DNA of 64,000 nucleotides from Polychytrium aggregatum (lineage: Eukaryota; Chytridiomycota; Chytridiomycetes; Polychytriales), in the NCBI RefSeq assembly GCF_025602895.1, contig NW_026516203.1, positions 1,364,001-1,428,000 of the forward strand, written 5' to 3'. The translations under genes were made by a program, and so were the position numbers. The notes beneath the pieces are model-generated. The model did no database searches and had not been told where the DNA came from. It saw nothing but the letters and a program-made list of their open reading frames with translations. Positions 1 through 13,600 of this stretch are shown in pieces. Numbering within the stretch: the stretch's first letter is position 1; each line of letters opens with the position of its first letter.

Positions 1-3000
1 GAGCGACAGGTGCTCGGCCGAGGCAAGATGGTGGCATGAAACAGAAATCATGATGTTTGCATGGTAGGTTTGCTTGCCGGCCATGATAAATCCCTTCCAG
101 ACCTGCATGAACGCACTGCTGCCACGGTGGGTGTCGTTGAGCAAGCGACAAACCGCTGCCGTGAAGTGACTAACGGCAAAGCCTTGCGCTTCAGAGCCAC
201 AGAGAATGTGACCATCCTCGATGAGGACAGCGAGTTCCACAATGATCGCGGCGATTTGCGTGTCCGAAAAGTTTGCAATCCGGACTTCTTGCGCCTCACT
301 CTGTATCTGCCGAGTCAGAAGCCCCATGACATATTCGACATAGAGGCAGAGTCGCTCGTGACTGTCGGTAAAAGTGTCGGTATCGTTCGTGCGAGCTCTC
401 CATCCGGCCATGTATCGCAGCACCAAGAGGGTCATCGACAGCGCGGAAGCAGTCGTGGAGGTGGAGCTTTCGAGGGCACAGCCCCAGCTTGGTGACAGCA
501 GCGCGATGACTTGGCCCATTTTGAGGGCGTCGAAGCCGGTCCGCCAGTCGAAATCTTCGAGGAATCGTGCTTTCATGGTGCTGTAAAACTGCTCGCGGTC
601 GCTGGTGCAGACATAGACATCCTCGCTATCCTTGATTAGACTGAGAGCAAGCGGGACGAAGTGCGGCAGATGGTTTGGTTCGGGTCCAACTTGGCTCATT
701 TGCTCGCCCATGATCCAGATGCTTTCCTGCATCATCTTCGAGACTAGACGCTGGATTTCAACGGTGAGCTTGCCAGAGGCGCTCCAGCGGCTGGCTTGCA
801 TCACGACACTATCGTCGAAGTGGAATCGCGTCCAAGCTCGCCGCAATAGTTGTTCAACAAACTCGTGTGTGAGAATCGCGGGCACACTGGACTCGATCAG
901 GGCCCCGAAAAATCTCCACAAATAGACGTCAGCCGGAAAATGGAGCTTCCCCCGGCGACAAATGCTCTCTGTCGTCGCGATCCAGAAGGAAATGACCCTC
1001 TGGACAACCGCAGCTTCTTGGTGTGGCGGCGGCTCTGGTTGATAGATAAGCCCCTTCTCCCGGGTCGAGCACAAGCCTATCCACGGAAGGAGCATTGCCT
1101 CAACGGCATCCAGGAGCTGTTCAAGGTCGGTATTGGAAGCCTGAGCAAACAATAGATCCGACGACAGCAGGGCGCCGATAAACTCCAATATCGGCTCGAC
1201 CGTGTCCAGGGTGAGATTTGCGAGGCATTCTCGTTGGCTCACAAACTCTTCCTCGAGACATCTGAGGAAGTTGAGGAGCCAAGCACCGGAGAGCTGCACT
1301 CGCATGCCCGGAGGTGTTTTCGGTGCAGATTTTTTTTGACCTTTGGCCTCTTGTACAATGTCCTTGAGAACATCGAGGACCTCGGTGCTCAAGTTGGATT
1401 TGATAATGTGGTGGAGGGCCAGGACGATTGCGTCGCTTGCACTGACGTCGAATTCGCTGACCAGCAGATCTTTGAGCAGCTGCGTGTGTTGTCGATGCAG
1501 CTCCGAGTTTTTGATGTGTCCGGCAGTACTGATTTGATTCGGCGGTATCTGGACAGATGGATGTGTGAGTCCAGGAGCGGTTGACATAGAGCCGATGTAT
1601 CGTTGGAGAAGGTTGACAGCAAAAGTTGGCACGATTTGAGCAGGCATGGCAGACTCGGCTGGCGGGGGGACCTGATGCGTCGCTGTCCCTTGAATCGTTG
1701 TTCGCTGAGGAGGATTTGCGGGATACTCCAGCCGGAGTGACTCAACCAGCGACTGAAGGAAGCGCCCGATATCCTCGGCGGACGGTGGAGGCTCAAGCGC
1801 CAGCCAGTCCTTGATCACAAAGCGAGCGAGTACTGCGCGGTTTGGAGAACTTTGGCCTGGGGCTTCCTCGTGTGCCATCAAAGCGGCATACATTTCGACA
1901 AACTTGGCAGCCGAAATGGCTGGGTTAAAGATCGAGGCAAGCAACTCGACGTTTGTTCCTCCGAGAATGATGGCAAATAGATGTTCGGTCTCCTCGGCGG
2001 AGTTCCTGATGTACCTCTGGCCGAGCGACGCAACAGCTATTTCAAGAATGCGACGAGCCGGAGGATAGATCTGTGCCATCTCTTGATCCAAGAGCTCCAG
2101 GACCGCGTAGAAGATCGCAATCGCAGCAGAATGGACTCGTGTTTCTGCTGACTTGTCACCGGCACGATTGAGCCAATCGACTGCGCGGAGGACTTTGAGA
2201 CACATGACACAAAGCGCTGGGTCGATGAACGGTTCGACATTGACGAAGCTTTCCGAGTGTGCTCGGTTTTCTTTGAGGAAACGGCGTACGTCGGCGATCA
2301 AACGGACTTCTTGGTACCTGTACTCGAATGTAATCGCGCGGCTGCACTTGGGACTGCACTTCTTCTCGACGCGGCCGGATTTTGTTTCGTTGATGTACAG
2401 CCTGGGAAGCTGCGACATATAATCCCTATGGAAATGAACCACGACACAAATCAGTACTGTTGATTGCCCCAGGCCCAGCGATAAGATTCTTTGAAATGGT
2501 GCAACAACGTGGAGGCTCGCGAATATTGCAGTGTTTGCCAGCCATTCGAGACCGGGGCCGTACGTGTCGTAGACAACGCACGACCGCACCAGTATCGATT
2601 TGCTCAACCTCGAGCATCCACGGACCTGTCAACCTGGGCATGGCTTTCGACGAACACGTGGAAGGCCCTTGCCTTGGCAGTCAGGGTCTTGGTGTCGACC
2701 CGGAAGATCGTCTCGATAGCTGGAATGTCGAGCTTGCTGAGGGTGGGGACGAGCGGGGGTCGTGAGACATATACTGGCGACGGCTGGGGCTGGCTCTGAA
2801 CAGCCCGGGCCTCGTCGTCCGGCGCAGATTGGGACCGCTCCCTGATGGATTCGAATGAGGTGACACGGTGGGTGACCCTGGGAGAGAAGAGTCTGGACTG
2901 AACCAAGGCCTTGAGGTGGGATTGCAAGTGCCCTGTGGGAACCAAGTCGGACCATAGATATTGGTCGGACTGCAAGGCGTTGCCTTCCAGAACGTCGTTG

Positions 3001-6000
3001 AGTCTTTCGGGAAAGTACCGATCAGAGAGATGCTCCAGCGCAATGCTAACAGTCACCAGCCGACTGTCGCGTATCCACAGACACATGGCGTTGTAGAGCT
3101 TCGATAATAGCGTTGAGTAGTAGTCCAGACCGTCTCGGTCGTCAAGGGCTCCGGCGGGCTCACGCTTGATGATCTTGTCGGAGTGATACTGGGAGCACCT
3201 TGCCAGCCTCGTCTCCGCTCGATCGAGCAGATCTTTGCGGTCAACAAGAAACCTAAATCCGAATCTTGTGCCATAAACCAGAGCATCGACAATCAAGACC
3301 AGGTCCCACATCTGTCCAAGCTGACTCAAGCGACCCGAACAAAGGGCGGGCTTGGATCTGGACCGCAGCGCAGATATTCAACGGAGCCTATCTTACCGTG
3401 CATTCATCTGATTTGTGGGCGCCGTGCTCTTTTGGAAGTACAGTGAAAAGAAAACCTGGAAGAAAGTGCCATGTGAATCACTAATACGTCTGCTGCTGCG
3501 GCCAGCGACTCGGTATGCCGATAGCACACGCCACGCTGCATGGCATGCTTACCTGCCAATAGAGCGGAGTGAGCGGATGCTCCATAGGGGCCTCCAGGGC
3601 CGAATCGATCCACTTGAAGATCAAGAAGCCTGAGAGTGGCCTCTTGAGGGCAAGATTGCTGATGGCGCTCGAAATAGGGATCTGGATATCGCGGGACAAG
3701 AGTTGTCCAAGCTGCTCACGCGCGGGAGCTTCATGCAGCGTTTCGACCATGAGAGCCTGGAACGAGAGCCACATGCAGTCACGGTCGATACCGCTGGGGC
3801 TACCAGTCAAGCTCCATCCGCTCTTGTCAGAAAGCAAACTTGGATACGAAGCGTAGAGCGACTCGACTGCAGCCGAGGCAAAATTGTATGCCGACCCGAC
3901 GGGATTGGCAAACGAGGCCGCCGTGCTGCTGCTTTTGAGCTGGAGATGTTGCTTGACCACCCGGCCGTACTCCTCAGCTAGCATAGGCCGTACAATGCTG
4001 TCGTACCGATATGCGAAGGCTACTTCGCAGATCATGTCCAGGAAGCGGCACGAGCTGCGACTGGTATACCACTCTGGATCAGCAAAGACCGCCATGACCC
4101 AGACGTAGACACACCGAAGAGTTGTTTCGGCATCTCCAAAAAAGCTATCGACCCCTGGAGGAATCAAGATCCCGAAATGTTGGGTAAGCAGCTTGTAGAC
4201 GTCGGCATCAAAGTCGGTCAGTGCCTCAGCAGGTATCAGCGGATACCGCGTCGTTTCTCGTGGGGCTTTGAGTTCTAAGCGCTGACGGAAGAAGCCCTGG
4301 GTACGGCTGGTGCCACCAAAGAACCGAATAAAGGATTCGTCTGTCGTGATACTGGGCCCGTGGGTGGAATAAAACGTATCGAACAGACAATTCACCACAT
4401 CAACAACAGCTTCGGGGCGGCCGTGTTCGACAACGAGGTCGAGTAAGGGCCATCCTTCTCGCCGAAACTCGTCGTAGTGATGCCCAAGCTCGGAGATCAT
4501 GAGGACGATGTAAGCGGCAAGCGAGTTGGTTTTCATGGCGCCGCGAAGAGTTGCTAACGAGGGCGAGTTGAGAGGCTCAAATGGCCGCTCGCCTGGTGCC
4601 ACAGACTCCAGAGCATATGTGCTGTGCGATATGGGCTTCTGGTAGATCTTGAGCCTTTGAATCGTTTCCCTGCATCCAGGCGGAAATCACAGGAAATGGA
4701 AACGTGAGTTACGAACAGTGGTATCAAAAGCAGCTTGGTAAATGAAAATAGGAATGGTATGGATGGAGCTGCGAGTGGGCTTGCGTTTTCGTGCCACAAT
4801 TCTGCTCGTAATGGACCGTATGGTTCATAAAATAGGGGCTACGATGCGGTATCACCGAGGACAACGTCCAAAGGAAAGAGCAATGCAGCTTCCATGGGCT
4901 TGAATACCAAGGGATTGCGTTTGATAAGCTGTGGCCCGAAGCTCCTCACAACCCTAACGACTCACCAGCACCATGCCACAAAGTCGATCGCACGTCCAGG
5001 AATCAGTTGTGCCAGTGCGGACGGAATAGGCGCAAAGGTGCTGACGGTGGATGCGACCGTTGTCGCCACCACAGTCGTGGCCGAAATCAGCCCACTCTTC
5101 GAAGCTTTCATACTCTCATGGTCGAGGCATAGGTTTCCTATCGCCAAAGCAACATGCCGGTGGCAGGATCGAGGGATAGCAAGCTGCACATCGGCAGGGG
5201 ATCCTCGAGACTCTTCCCAGTCTAGGTGGTCGAGGCAGTGCCGAGCTATATCGAACTTGATACCTCCGACTGGGTCCTTGAGCATCTCGCAGAGAATTTC
5301 GACTTCAAGGAGTGAGGGCTTCCAGAGATGCACTGGTAGCCGCCGGAATAGAACCAAACTGTCGCAGCCGAGTTCCATGGGATCGCTCCGAGTCCACTGC
5401 AGGATGGCGGATATATGGACCGGGAATACAGTGCATATTCGTGCCAATAAATCCAGCGAATATTCCACTAGGTCATCAGGAAAGTGACTCTGGCAGAGCA
5501 GGCGATATATCAAAAAGACGGCAACGCTGGACAGCTCTCGGAAGGACACCTCGAGTCCAGGCACAGCTGCCAAGGACCGCTCCTCTGTCGAGCTCAAGGG
5601 TGTCAAGACAATGTTGGTTATGACAGCCAGGAGGGAGCAAGCTTCGTTGATGTTGTCGAGGATTTTGGAGCTGATGGCAAGGCTATCGATGTCGGTATCT
5701 CTAAGGATCGCGAAGAGATCCTCTTTGGATTTGTGAGTGAGCTTGCCCCCCGAGAACAACGTCCCATCGACAATTCCAGAGATCAGAACCCACTTGGCTT
5801 GAGCAGAAACGTAGTCAAATGACAGGCTCGACAAATTTTGCCAGACTCCTGTTCCGGCAGCGCTGAGCAAATGGCAAGCAGCGCGGGAAAAGAACCCATC
5901 GACTTCCGACTGGACGCTGGACACATATTCGGGGCCGACCAGGCTGAGCGTGTGAAGGAATGGGGCCGCGTTGAGGGCTTTCTCCGAGGAACAAAATGTG

Positions 6001-8202
6001 TCGGAAATGGCCTTGCCGAGAATGTGGGTTGACTGTGCGATGATTTGACCGAGCGTCTGGACCATCTTCGGAAACCGCCGGTATGGAAAGATCTGAAACC
6101 CGCGGGTGAGGATGATCATGTAGCGATTCGAGACAGCAAAGAGACGCATCAGGTGAGAGCTCGCCGAGGGCAAGTTCGCATCGACATCGGAGAGATAGCG
6201 GCCGAGACAGGTCTGCACAAAAACCGAATAGAACTCGCAAATCTTGAACTGATGGAGGAGCGAGAGATAGTCGTCTTCGGAGAGATTGGTGACAAGAAAC
6301 CGCGGAGCATCCGGGTCGTATTCACTCTGGATGACTACTACCCAGTCGGATTCTTCGAGTTTCTTGAGTTTCTGGATAAACTGGAACTCCTCCAATTCGT
6401 GTGTCTGCCGCTGCTCCTCGAGCTCCTCCACGGGGCCCAGGAACCCATAGAGCGTTGCAAGGTAGTTATCCCAATAATCGTCGATCCAGGGGGTGGGAAT
6501 GTGCCATTGGATGAAGCCGGCGCCCCACTGCCCAACGCCCTTGCAGCGGAGGGCGTGAAGCAGCAGGAATCGGTGATCGATCGGGCGGGCGACCCGTAGC
6601 AACGCACCGACAATGTGGGTGATCCATCCGCGCACGTCTTTCAGAAACGTGGAGTAATTGGCACGAGATTCGTCGTCGGGCTGTGGACTGGCGAGGGCAG
6701 TGGGGACATGCTTGTCGGCAGCATGACTGCCAAGATGCGCAGCGTGCATCCGCACTTCAAAATCAAAGAGGACGTCGAGGTAGTGCTTCAAAGTGCCTAC
6801 TTGCTCGTCGAATGCTTCTGTTGACACGTCACCCAGACCTCCTCGAGATCCCTTGTCCAGATTCGAGTCCATCGACGCTGTCGCTGACGAGCCATCGCCA
6901 ACAAGCGAAAACAGCGGGCTTTCGGTCAGAAATTCGTCAATGAAATTCTGGATCCAGAGGCGAGACAATTTGGCATCAAAGCACACGCGTATACAGTTGC
7001 TGTGGATTTCCTGCCGGAGGCTGTCAAGTGTGTCCTGGAGCTGGGTGGCGGCAGTGTCGCTGAAGATAGCAACCTCGGAGGTGAAGTTGTGCATGAGCTT
7101 GACGCCGTCGACGCAAACTCGCTCGATGCCCTCCGAATGCTTCTTGAGGCTCCAGATGCGTGAGCTAGTGCTGTTTGCTGTGTCATTCAGTGCCTTGATC
7201 TGGATCATGCTCTTCTGTGACTCTACAGAAGCTCGCTCGTACTGACACAAATGTTCGTAAAACTCATCCGCGGGGAGGTTTGCCCGTTGAGCGCGGAAGT
7301 GGTCCACCAGCGCTTGGTGCTGTCGGAGTGGCTCGTTAATATAGAGTTTGTTGAGTACATCTTCAGCAACAGGCTCGAGGTAGTCTTTGAAGATATCTGC
7401 ATTTTCGAGGCTGACTCGCTCGCGATGCGTCTGGCTGTACTGTGCAAAGTCGACCTCATAGTCGTCTTCAAAGAGCTGCGGGGCCGAAGGATACTGATGG
7501 GCCGAGACAAAGACATTGTCGTGTGCAAAGGGAGCGTCATCCACGATGGCCCAGGCGGAATGGTCGTTCTCGGTATCTCCGTCACAGACTATGAAATCAA
7601 GCGGGATAGACGATGGCACACGGCTCGTGGTGATGAGCAACATCAAATTTTGTCTTGCACAGCAAGGAGGCCACCTATCGCTCTACATTCTCATTCAAAT
7701 AGAGCGTCATTGGGGGGGGGTTGAGAGATGGGCAAGGATTGATCTTACCGGCACGCAGGTTCAGTTGCTCGATTTCGGGCAAAGTCGAAAGGGGGTAGCT
7801 TTGAAGAACATACGGACTGGACTCCAGTTGCGGGGCTGACGGTGCGGATGGAGCTGTGGACTCATGGAACTGTTCGGGAAGCCCGCCGGCCACTGCTTCA
7901 CCGAGAGCAGGATACAGCTGTGGCTCAGGACGGCCGGGCTCCATGCGGGGGATATGAGAGGGCCCAGCCAGCTCACGCAGCGACGAAAAGTCGACATGCA
8001 TCTCGGGAGACTGCAAAAGAATGCTCTGGGTGGTTGTCTGGGGGTGCTGCTTGCCATCCGAGGACGAGGCAAAGTCATCGAGCGTTGGACTGGGCAGAAC
8101 TTGGATGGGGCTGGAGGTCGACGCATCGTCGGGTCGAGAATGGCGAGGCAGAGGTCGTGATTTTTTCTTGGGCTTCTTGTGGCGAACCAGCTGCTCTTCC
8201 AT
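1..8202 (-). CDS. EPG5: EPG5 homologue (autophagosome-endolysosome tether), 3' end outside window
   Basis: EPG5 is a very large Rab7 effector that tethers autophagosomes to late endosomes and lysosomes in animals. Six exons fit on the minus strand: 8202-7749, 7588-4966, 4669-3553, 3455-3397, 3324-2634 and 2409 to the window edge, with every phase closing. They give about 2,450 codons against about 2,580 residues in human EPG5. Family matches recur in the right order: a basic N-terminus (MEEQLVRHKKPKKKSRP), an LYPALGE segment, FLLLHALRCKGVGQWGAGFI, SEDDYLSLLHQFKICEF, QKPISHSTYALE, EHPLTPLYWQ and LPRLYINETKSG. The start is the ATG at 8202. The last 70 or so bases before position 1 could be exon or intron. 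The fit is to remembered sequences, not a search. The match is spread over the whole length, so an unrelated HEAT-like protein is unlikely. Confidence 0.86.
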
Positions 8203-8685
8203 GATGGACAAACAATAGAGGACGCAGCGAACTTGATGGACGGGCGAGCGGAGGCAGAGGAGGCAGAGGAGGCAGAGGCACAAGGGCCTCGGCCAATGGC
8301 AGGCATGCCGTGGCGGGGTTCGGACATCCCGTCATGTGAGAGCGAGCGACCCTGCGCCACAGGCGTCCAGCCTCCTGGGCAGTGCGACAGTGCGACGGTG
8401 CAAAAATGTGGCCTGACGCCCCAAGCCCGCTGTCGCTTGGACCGATCAATACATGCGCCGGCCGGCCGGCACAAAACTCGTCGCAAACATAGGTGGACTC
8501 GTTTAGTTTGGATGAGTTTGTATTTGCACATAGGGAGTCGGGGGCAAGTCACAATGCAATACAAGCCACAATGCAGTGCGAGCCGCGGTAGCCGAGCAGG
8601 GGAATTCTGAGCAGCCGCGAGGGGCCGGAAAAAATTGATAGTGATATCCAGCGAGTCCCCACGAATCAGCGCTGTGCTTTCTTGC
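8203..8685. other. Spacer: EPG5 promoter/leader and CPA2 3' flank
   Basis: EPG5 and CPA2 both lie on the minus strand, so this 483-nt stretch holds the CPA2 3' end and the EPG5 promoter and leader. No further coding signal is convincing. The only structure seen is the short tandem repeat just upstream of the EPG5 start. Confidence 0.6.
8251..8277. repeat. 9-bp tandem repeat, 3 exact copies
   Basis: GAGGCAGAG is repeated three times without a mismatch. It lies about 50 nt upstream of the EPG5 start codon, probably in its 5' leader, where the transcript would carry a pyrimidine-rich CTCTGCCTC repeat. Confidence 0.85.
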
Positions 8686-11600
8686 TCAAGCAGACATCCA
8701 TTCGTCCCAGCTCTTAACGCCTTGGGGCTTGGTCTTGGTGCCGCTCTTGACATAATCATCCAGAGCCTGTACCAAGACGACAGCGCCCTTGGTTTCGTTG
8801 ACGAGGGCGACGCCAAAGTCAACAGCGCTCCGGCGTACCAGGTAATCAATGTCATCGACGTGCTCGGGTCGCTTGGCGGCCAGCGAGATCACCAACTGAA
8901 TGTCGCGCTCCACAAACAGGGCCTTTGACGCTCGTCGGTCGCCAAAGACCTTGACCAAGGCGCTCTCAGGGCCGGCCACAAACGGCTCGCTAGCAATGTC
9001 CTGGGTCTTGAGCAGATCCGTGGTGGATTCTTTGTCGGTGTAGATCCGGTAGCCCATTCCAGAGAGCTTTTGGGCGACATAGTACAGCTCAGTGAGGTTG
9101 GTCAGCGCATCGATTCCAATGAGCACGCCGCTCTCGGCCTTCATCGGCAGGAGCTTGAAGTTGTTATGGTTGCTGAAGAGGCCGGTGAAGAGCGCCTCCT
9201 TGACGTCGCGGCCAAAGCAAGCCACCTCGCCGGTAGAAGCCATTTCGACACCAAGCATGGGGTCGGCTCCCGCCAACCGGGTCCATGAAAACACAGGGAC
9301 CTTGACGGCCTTGTAGTTGCGCTCGACCGTCATCAGATCTTGTTTAGGGACGACACTCGAGAGCGAGGCGTCGTTGACGATGGCGCGGGTGGCAATGTCG
9401 ATAAAGTTGGTGTCAAAGACCTTGGAGACGAACGGGAACGAGCGAGAGGCGCGCAGGTTGCACTCAATGACCTTGAGGGCGTGCTTGCCTGTGGCGTCGT
9501 CGCGTTGGAGAATAATTTGCATGTTGAACGGGCCTGAGATCTTGAAGGCCGCGGCGACCTTCTCGGCAATGGCCTTGCAGTCCGCCACGATCTCAGGGGT
9601 GATTCCTCGGAGGCCGATGCCGTTGTAGTCCTTGTTTTCGTGCTCGTACGTAGGAGGAAGCACCAGGGTGGCATCGCCAGAGTGCACACCGGCGTTCTCG
9701 ACATGCTGCGAGACGGCGTAGACTTGCAGACTGCCACCATGGGCCACGGCATCGACGTCGAGCTCCTGGGCGCCTTGGATGAACTTTGTAATCACAACAG
9801 GATGCTCTGGGCTCACGTCCGAGGCCAGCGAAAGGTAGTGCAGCAGGGCTTGGCGGTCGTGAGCCACATTCATGGCGGCACCCGAGAGGACGTACGACGG
9901 CCGGATGAGCACCGGGAATCCAACCTTATCGGCAAAGCCGACGGCATCGTCGAGCGAGGAGAGCTCCTTCCATTCGGGCTGGTCAACACCAATGGCGTCG
10001 AGCATCTGCGAAAACTTTTGGCGATCCTCTGCTCGGTCAACGTTGACGGGAGAGGTGCCGAGGACCTTGACGCCGTTATTCCAGAGCTTGAGGGCAATGT
10101 TTTGCGGAAGCTGACCGCCGACACTCACAACCACACCGGAGGAGTGCTCGCGCTCATAGATATCCATGACGCGCTCGAAACTAAGCTCCTCAAAGTAGAG
10201 GCGGTCGCACTCATCAAAGTCGGTCGAGACCGTCTCGGGATTGTAGTTGACCATGACGGTGCGATGGCCAAGCTGGCGCAGGGAGCGGATGCAGCTGACG
10301 CCACACCAATCAAATTCAACTGACGAGCCGATGCGATAGACGCCCGAACCCAGGACCATGATACCCTTGTCATTGAACTCGACATCATCCGAGGTGGCGT
10401 TGTAGGTCGTGTAAAGGTAGTTGGTGGAAGCCGGGAACTCAGCAGCAAGCGTGTCAATGCGCTTGACGTACGGGATGATGCCGTGCGACTTGCGGAGGGA
10501 GCGCACGGCCAACTCGGTCGAGCCTGTGTACTTGGCGATTTGCTTATCCGAGAAGCCACTCTTCTTGGCGAGCTCGAGCAGAGGCACTGGGACGGTGGAG
10601 GTGTGATGCTTGTAGTCTGTGGTAGGGACAGGCGCGGTAATCTCGGGGCCCTCGGCGCCGACAGCAAAGGTCTCGGGACCAGGGACGGGGCCTTGGTATT
10701 TGCCGAGCTCGTTGCGGATATTGACCAGGTTCTCGAGCTTGTACAAGAACCACTTATCGACCTTGGTTAGCTCATGCACCTGGTCGACGGTGTAGCCGCA
10801 GTTGATCATGGCGTGTCCAATGGCAAAGAGACGCCGGTCCGTGGGGTTGCGCAGCATCTCGTCCAAGTTCTCAAAGGGCAGGCCCTGGAAGCCTTCGAAA
10901 GAGGGATCCACCTGGCGGATCGCTTTCTGCAGACTCTCCTCAAAGGTGCGGCCAATGGCCATGACCTCGCCGACCGACTTCATCGACGAGCCAATGTCGC
11001 GAGCCACGTGCTGGAACTTGCTGAGATCCCAGCGCGGAATCTTGGTGACAATGTAGTCGAGGGACGGCTCAAAGTTGGCGGTGGTGGTGCGCGTGACGCT
11101 GTTGCGCAAATCAGGGAGCGAGGCACCAAGTGCGATCTTTGCCGCAACAAAGGCCAGCGGATAGCCGGTGGCCTTGGAAGCCAGGGCACTGCTGCGAGAC
11201 AAACGGGCGTTCACCTCGATGACGGCATACTCGAGGCTGTTGGGGTTCAGGGCATACTGAACATTGCACTCGCCCACCACGCCGAGGTGGCGGATGATCT
11301 TGATGGCGGCTGTGCGGAGCATGTGGTACTCCTCATCGGTGAGCGTCTGACTGGGGGCGACGACGATGGAATCGCCCGTGTGGATGCCGAGGGGGTCAAA
11401 GTTCTCCATGTTGCAGACCGTGATGCAGTTGTTTTCGGCATCGCGCACAACCTCGTACTCGACCTCCTTCCAGCCCTTCATCGATCGCTCGACGAGGATC
11501 TGGGGTGCCAGCGACAGAGACTTGGTCGCCAGCTGGCGCAGCTCGTGCTCGTCGTTGGCAAAGCCAGAGCCGAGACCACCGAGAGAGAAGGCCGAGCGGA

Positions 11601-12501
11601 CAATCACAGGATACCCAATCTCCTGGGCAGCATCCAGGGCAGCATCGACGGTCTCGACTGCGGTTGAGCGCGCCACCGGGATGCCGATTTCTGGGCGGGG
11701 TGTCGAAAGAGAACCGAGAGATAAACAGCATCAGCGCGGTGTGCAACTCCGACGATACAGAAGGGCTACTGCGGTCAAGAAGCGATATGAGACCCGCGAC
11801 ACGGACATACCCATCAAGGCTTTCGCAAACAGATCGCGATCCTCGCTGAGCTCAAGGGTGCGGATGGGGGTGCCGAGAACCTTGACGTTATGTCGCTTGA
11901 GGGCGCCGTTGTGCTCCAGAGCAACACCGCAGTTGAGGGCCGTTTGACCGCCAAAGGTGAGGAGGATGCCGTCTGGCTTCTCCTTCTCCAAGACGTACTC
12001 AATGTACTCGGGGTTGACGGGAAGGAAGTAGACGGTATCGGCCAAGTCCTTGCCGGTCTGGACCGTGGCAATGTTGGGATTGATGAGGATGGTTTGGACA
12101 CCCTCCTCCTTCAGAGCCTTGATCGCTTGGGATCCAGAGTAATCAAACTCTCCGGCTTGGCCAATCGACAGGCCGCCGGAACCGACAATCAAGACTCGCT
12201 TGGCAGCCGGCTCGGACTTGAGAGACGAGTGCATGAGCACAGTGTCTGCAGCCGCATGGTTGCGACGGAAAGGCTGCGCCTGGGCGTTTATGGAGCCGGT
12301 AAAGATTCCGAGGACATACTTGCGGAAGGCTTCGGGGCCCTCAAAGTGGCTGGCAGGGAGGATCTGCGAGCCAGCAGCGGCTGCAGGGAAGGCAGCCGTG
12401 GCAGTTTGGGAGGCGTGATAGCCGCGAGAAAGAACCAGAGTTCGAGGAGCAGGGCGGAAAAGGGAGCCGATGCTCTTGAGAGCCGAGGCGCGGTAAAGCA
12501 T
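8686..12501 (-). CDS. CPA2: Carbamoyl-phosphate synthase large chain, arginine-specific, mitochondrial
   Basis: This is the synthetase subunit of carbamoyl-phosphate synthase, which makes carbamoyl phosphate for arginine synthesis. It uses ammonia passed from a separate glutaminase subunit (CPA1), which is not in this window. Two exons, 12501-11811 and 11690-8686, are joined across a 120-nt intron (donor GTATGT) and give 1,231 residues. The first 30 or so residues are Arg- and Ser-rich without acidic residues, with a typical matrix-cleavage context (SRGYHAS), so mitochondrial import is likely. The synthetase begins near residue 100 ([20 protein letters not shown]). Both ATP-grasp halves are present, the second starting near [19 protein letters not shown]. 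The C-terminal MGS-like allosteric domain carries [20 protein letters not shown]. There is no fused glutaminase or ATCase domain, so it is the arginine-type enzyme rather than URA2/CAD. Confidence 0.97.
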
Positions 12502-13199
12502 TGGGGGAGCAGGAGGATCAAAGGGGTTGGAGAGGAAGAAGTCTGGGAGAAGGCCGCGGAATTACGGGATACAGGAACAAGGGGGGGGCTGATGGGAATG
12601 TCGATGTTATAGGCGATTCGCAGAGAGAGTGACTTAGGCAGAAAGGCTCTTGTAGACCTGGTCGGAAATGTAATCGTTGGAAACCTGGGAGAGCGGGAAA
12701 GCGCAGGCCGAATGAGCACCAGGTCAGAGAAAGACGCAGGGTATCGACAAAGCAATCGATCGACAGCAGATGGCAAGGATACATGAGGCAGACGGGAGGA
12801 TCCAAGGCGTGCGCAGAGGGCGGTGCCCCGAGGGGAAGTGGCCAGGAGGACGGCAAGGGCAGATCCGGCCAGAAGCCCGACCGACCCGAAAGCGCGGCAT
12901 GGACAGCGGGTTCTGGGAGCGAGCCCGGCGGGGCGATCGGTGCGTACCTTTTCGCTGATGTGATGGTACATGTAAAGTGCGCAATCGACAGGTTCCAGAG
13001 GCACTTGTCGACGAAGCAGCAGGAGGGAGTCGTGGAGAGAGAGCGAGAGCAGTTGCGCCGGCAGCAGAGGGGAGCAGAGCAGATCGGGACGGGGAGCAGG
13101 GCGGCGGGCTGGCGATCGGCAGCCGGATTTATGGGGCCGAAAAGCGAAAACGCGACCGCTATCAGCTAAGCCACACGCAGCAACGCCACAGCATCGGGC

Positions 13200-13206
13200 G
13201 AGTCAT
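13200..13206 (-). promoter_or_regulatory. Possible Gcn4/Cpc1-type site upstream of CPA2
   Basis: On the CPA2 strand the sequence reads ATGACTC, seven of nine positions of the Gcn4 consensus ATGASTCAT. It lies about 700 nt upstream of the CPA2 start. Arginine genes are commonly under general amino-acid control in fungi, but one partial site at this distance can easily occur by chance. Confidence 0.2.
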
Positions 13207-13332
13207 CGGGCGCCCGCCAATGGGGTGATGCCGCCCGTGAGGTGATCCCACATGACGGGAGGGCGAGTCGTGGCAGGCGATCGAGCGACACGGCGATGCC
13301 CAGGGATGTGCCAGGCACGCGAACAGCAGGTC

Positions 13333-13370
13333 GATGCCCTGGGAGCGATGCCCTGGGAGCAATGCCCTGA
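13333..13370. repeat. 14-bp tandem repeat, two copies plus a partial
   Basis: GATGCCCTGGGAGC occurs twice in tandem, followed by a diverged partial copy beginning AATGCCCTGA. It lies in the CPA2-PRE7 spacer and no function is apparent. Confidence 0.8.
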
Positions 13371-13573
13371 ACAATGCTCGCAGGCGACCGGGCGCAGCAC
13401 TTCCTGATCACAGCACAACCGCGAACTCTGTCCCTCTGAGCCGTAGATTTCGCGGGCTCGGCGTCGCGGATTCATACACTCTGTTCAGTGGGAAATGGGA
13501 CACCTGCCCACAACCCATTTATCAGCGTGGTATGCGATGGCATGCGTCTAACTATGCCATAAGAAATAGAACA

Positions 13574-13600
13574 GATCACTTTGGCAGCCTCCGAGTGAAG
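13574..13600. repeat. 27-nt sequence shared with 62081-62107
   Basis: The stretch starting GATCACTTTGG and ending CTCCGAGTGAAG matches the copy at 62081-62107 at 25 of 27 positions; both differences are G/A. Its core is an imperfect palindrome with TCACT and AGTGA arms. It lies 177 nt beyond the PRE7 stop codon. Confidence 0.75.

Noticed and set aside
10774-11667. 297-codon open frame on the plus strand
   Set aside because: Antisense of the CPA2 synthetase domain; low-complexity, His/Asp-rich translation typical of reversed coding sequence.
12288-13004. Open frame upstream of CPA2 on the minus strand
   Set aside because: It overlaps the CPA2 start in another frame and its Pro/Ser/Arg-rich translation fits GC-rich leader DNA. 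No uORF of the arginine-attenuator type was recognised.
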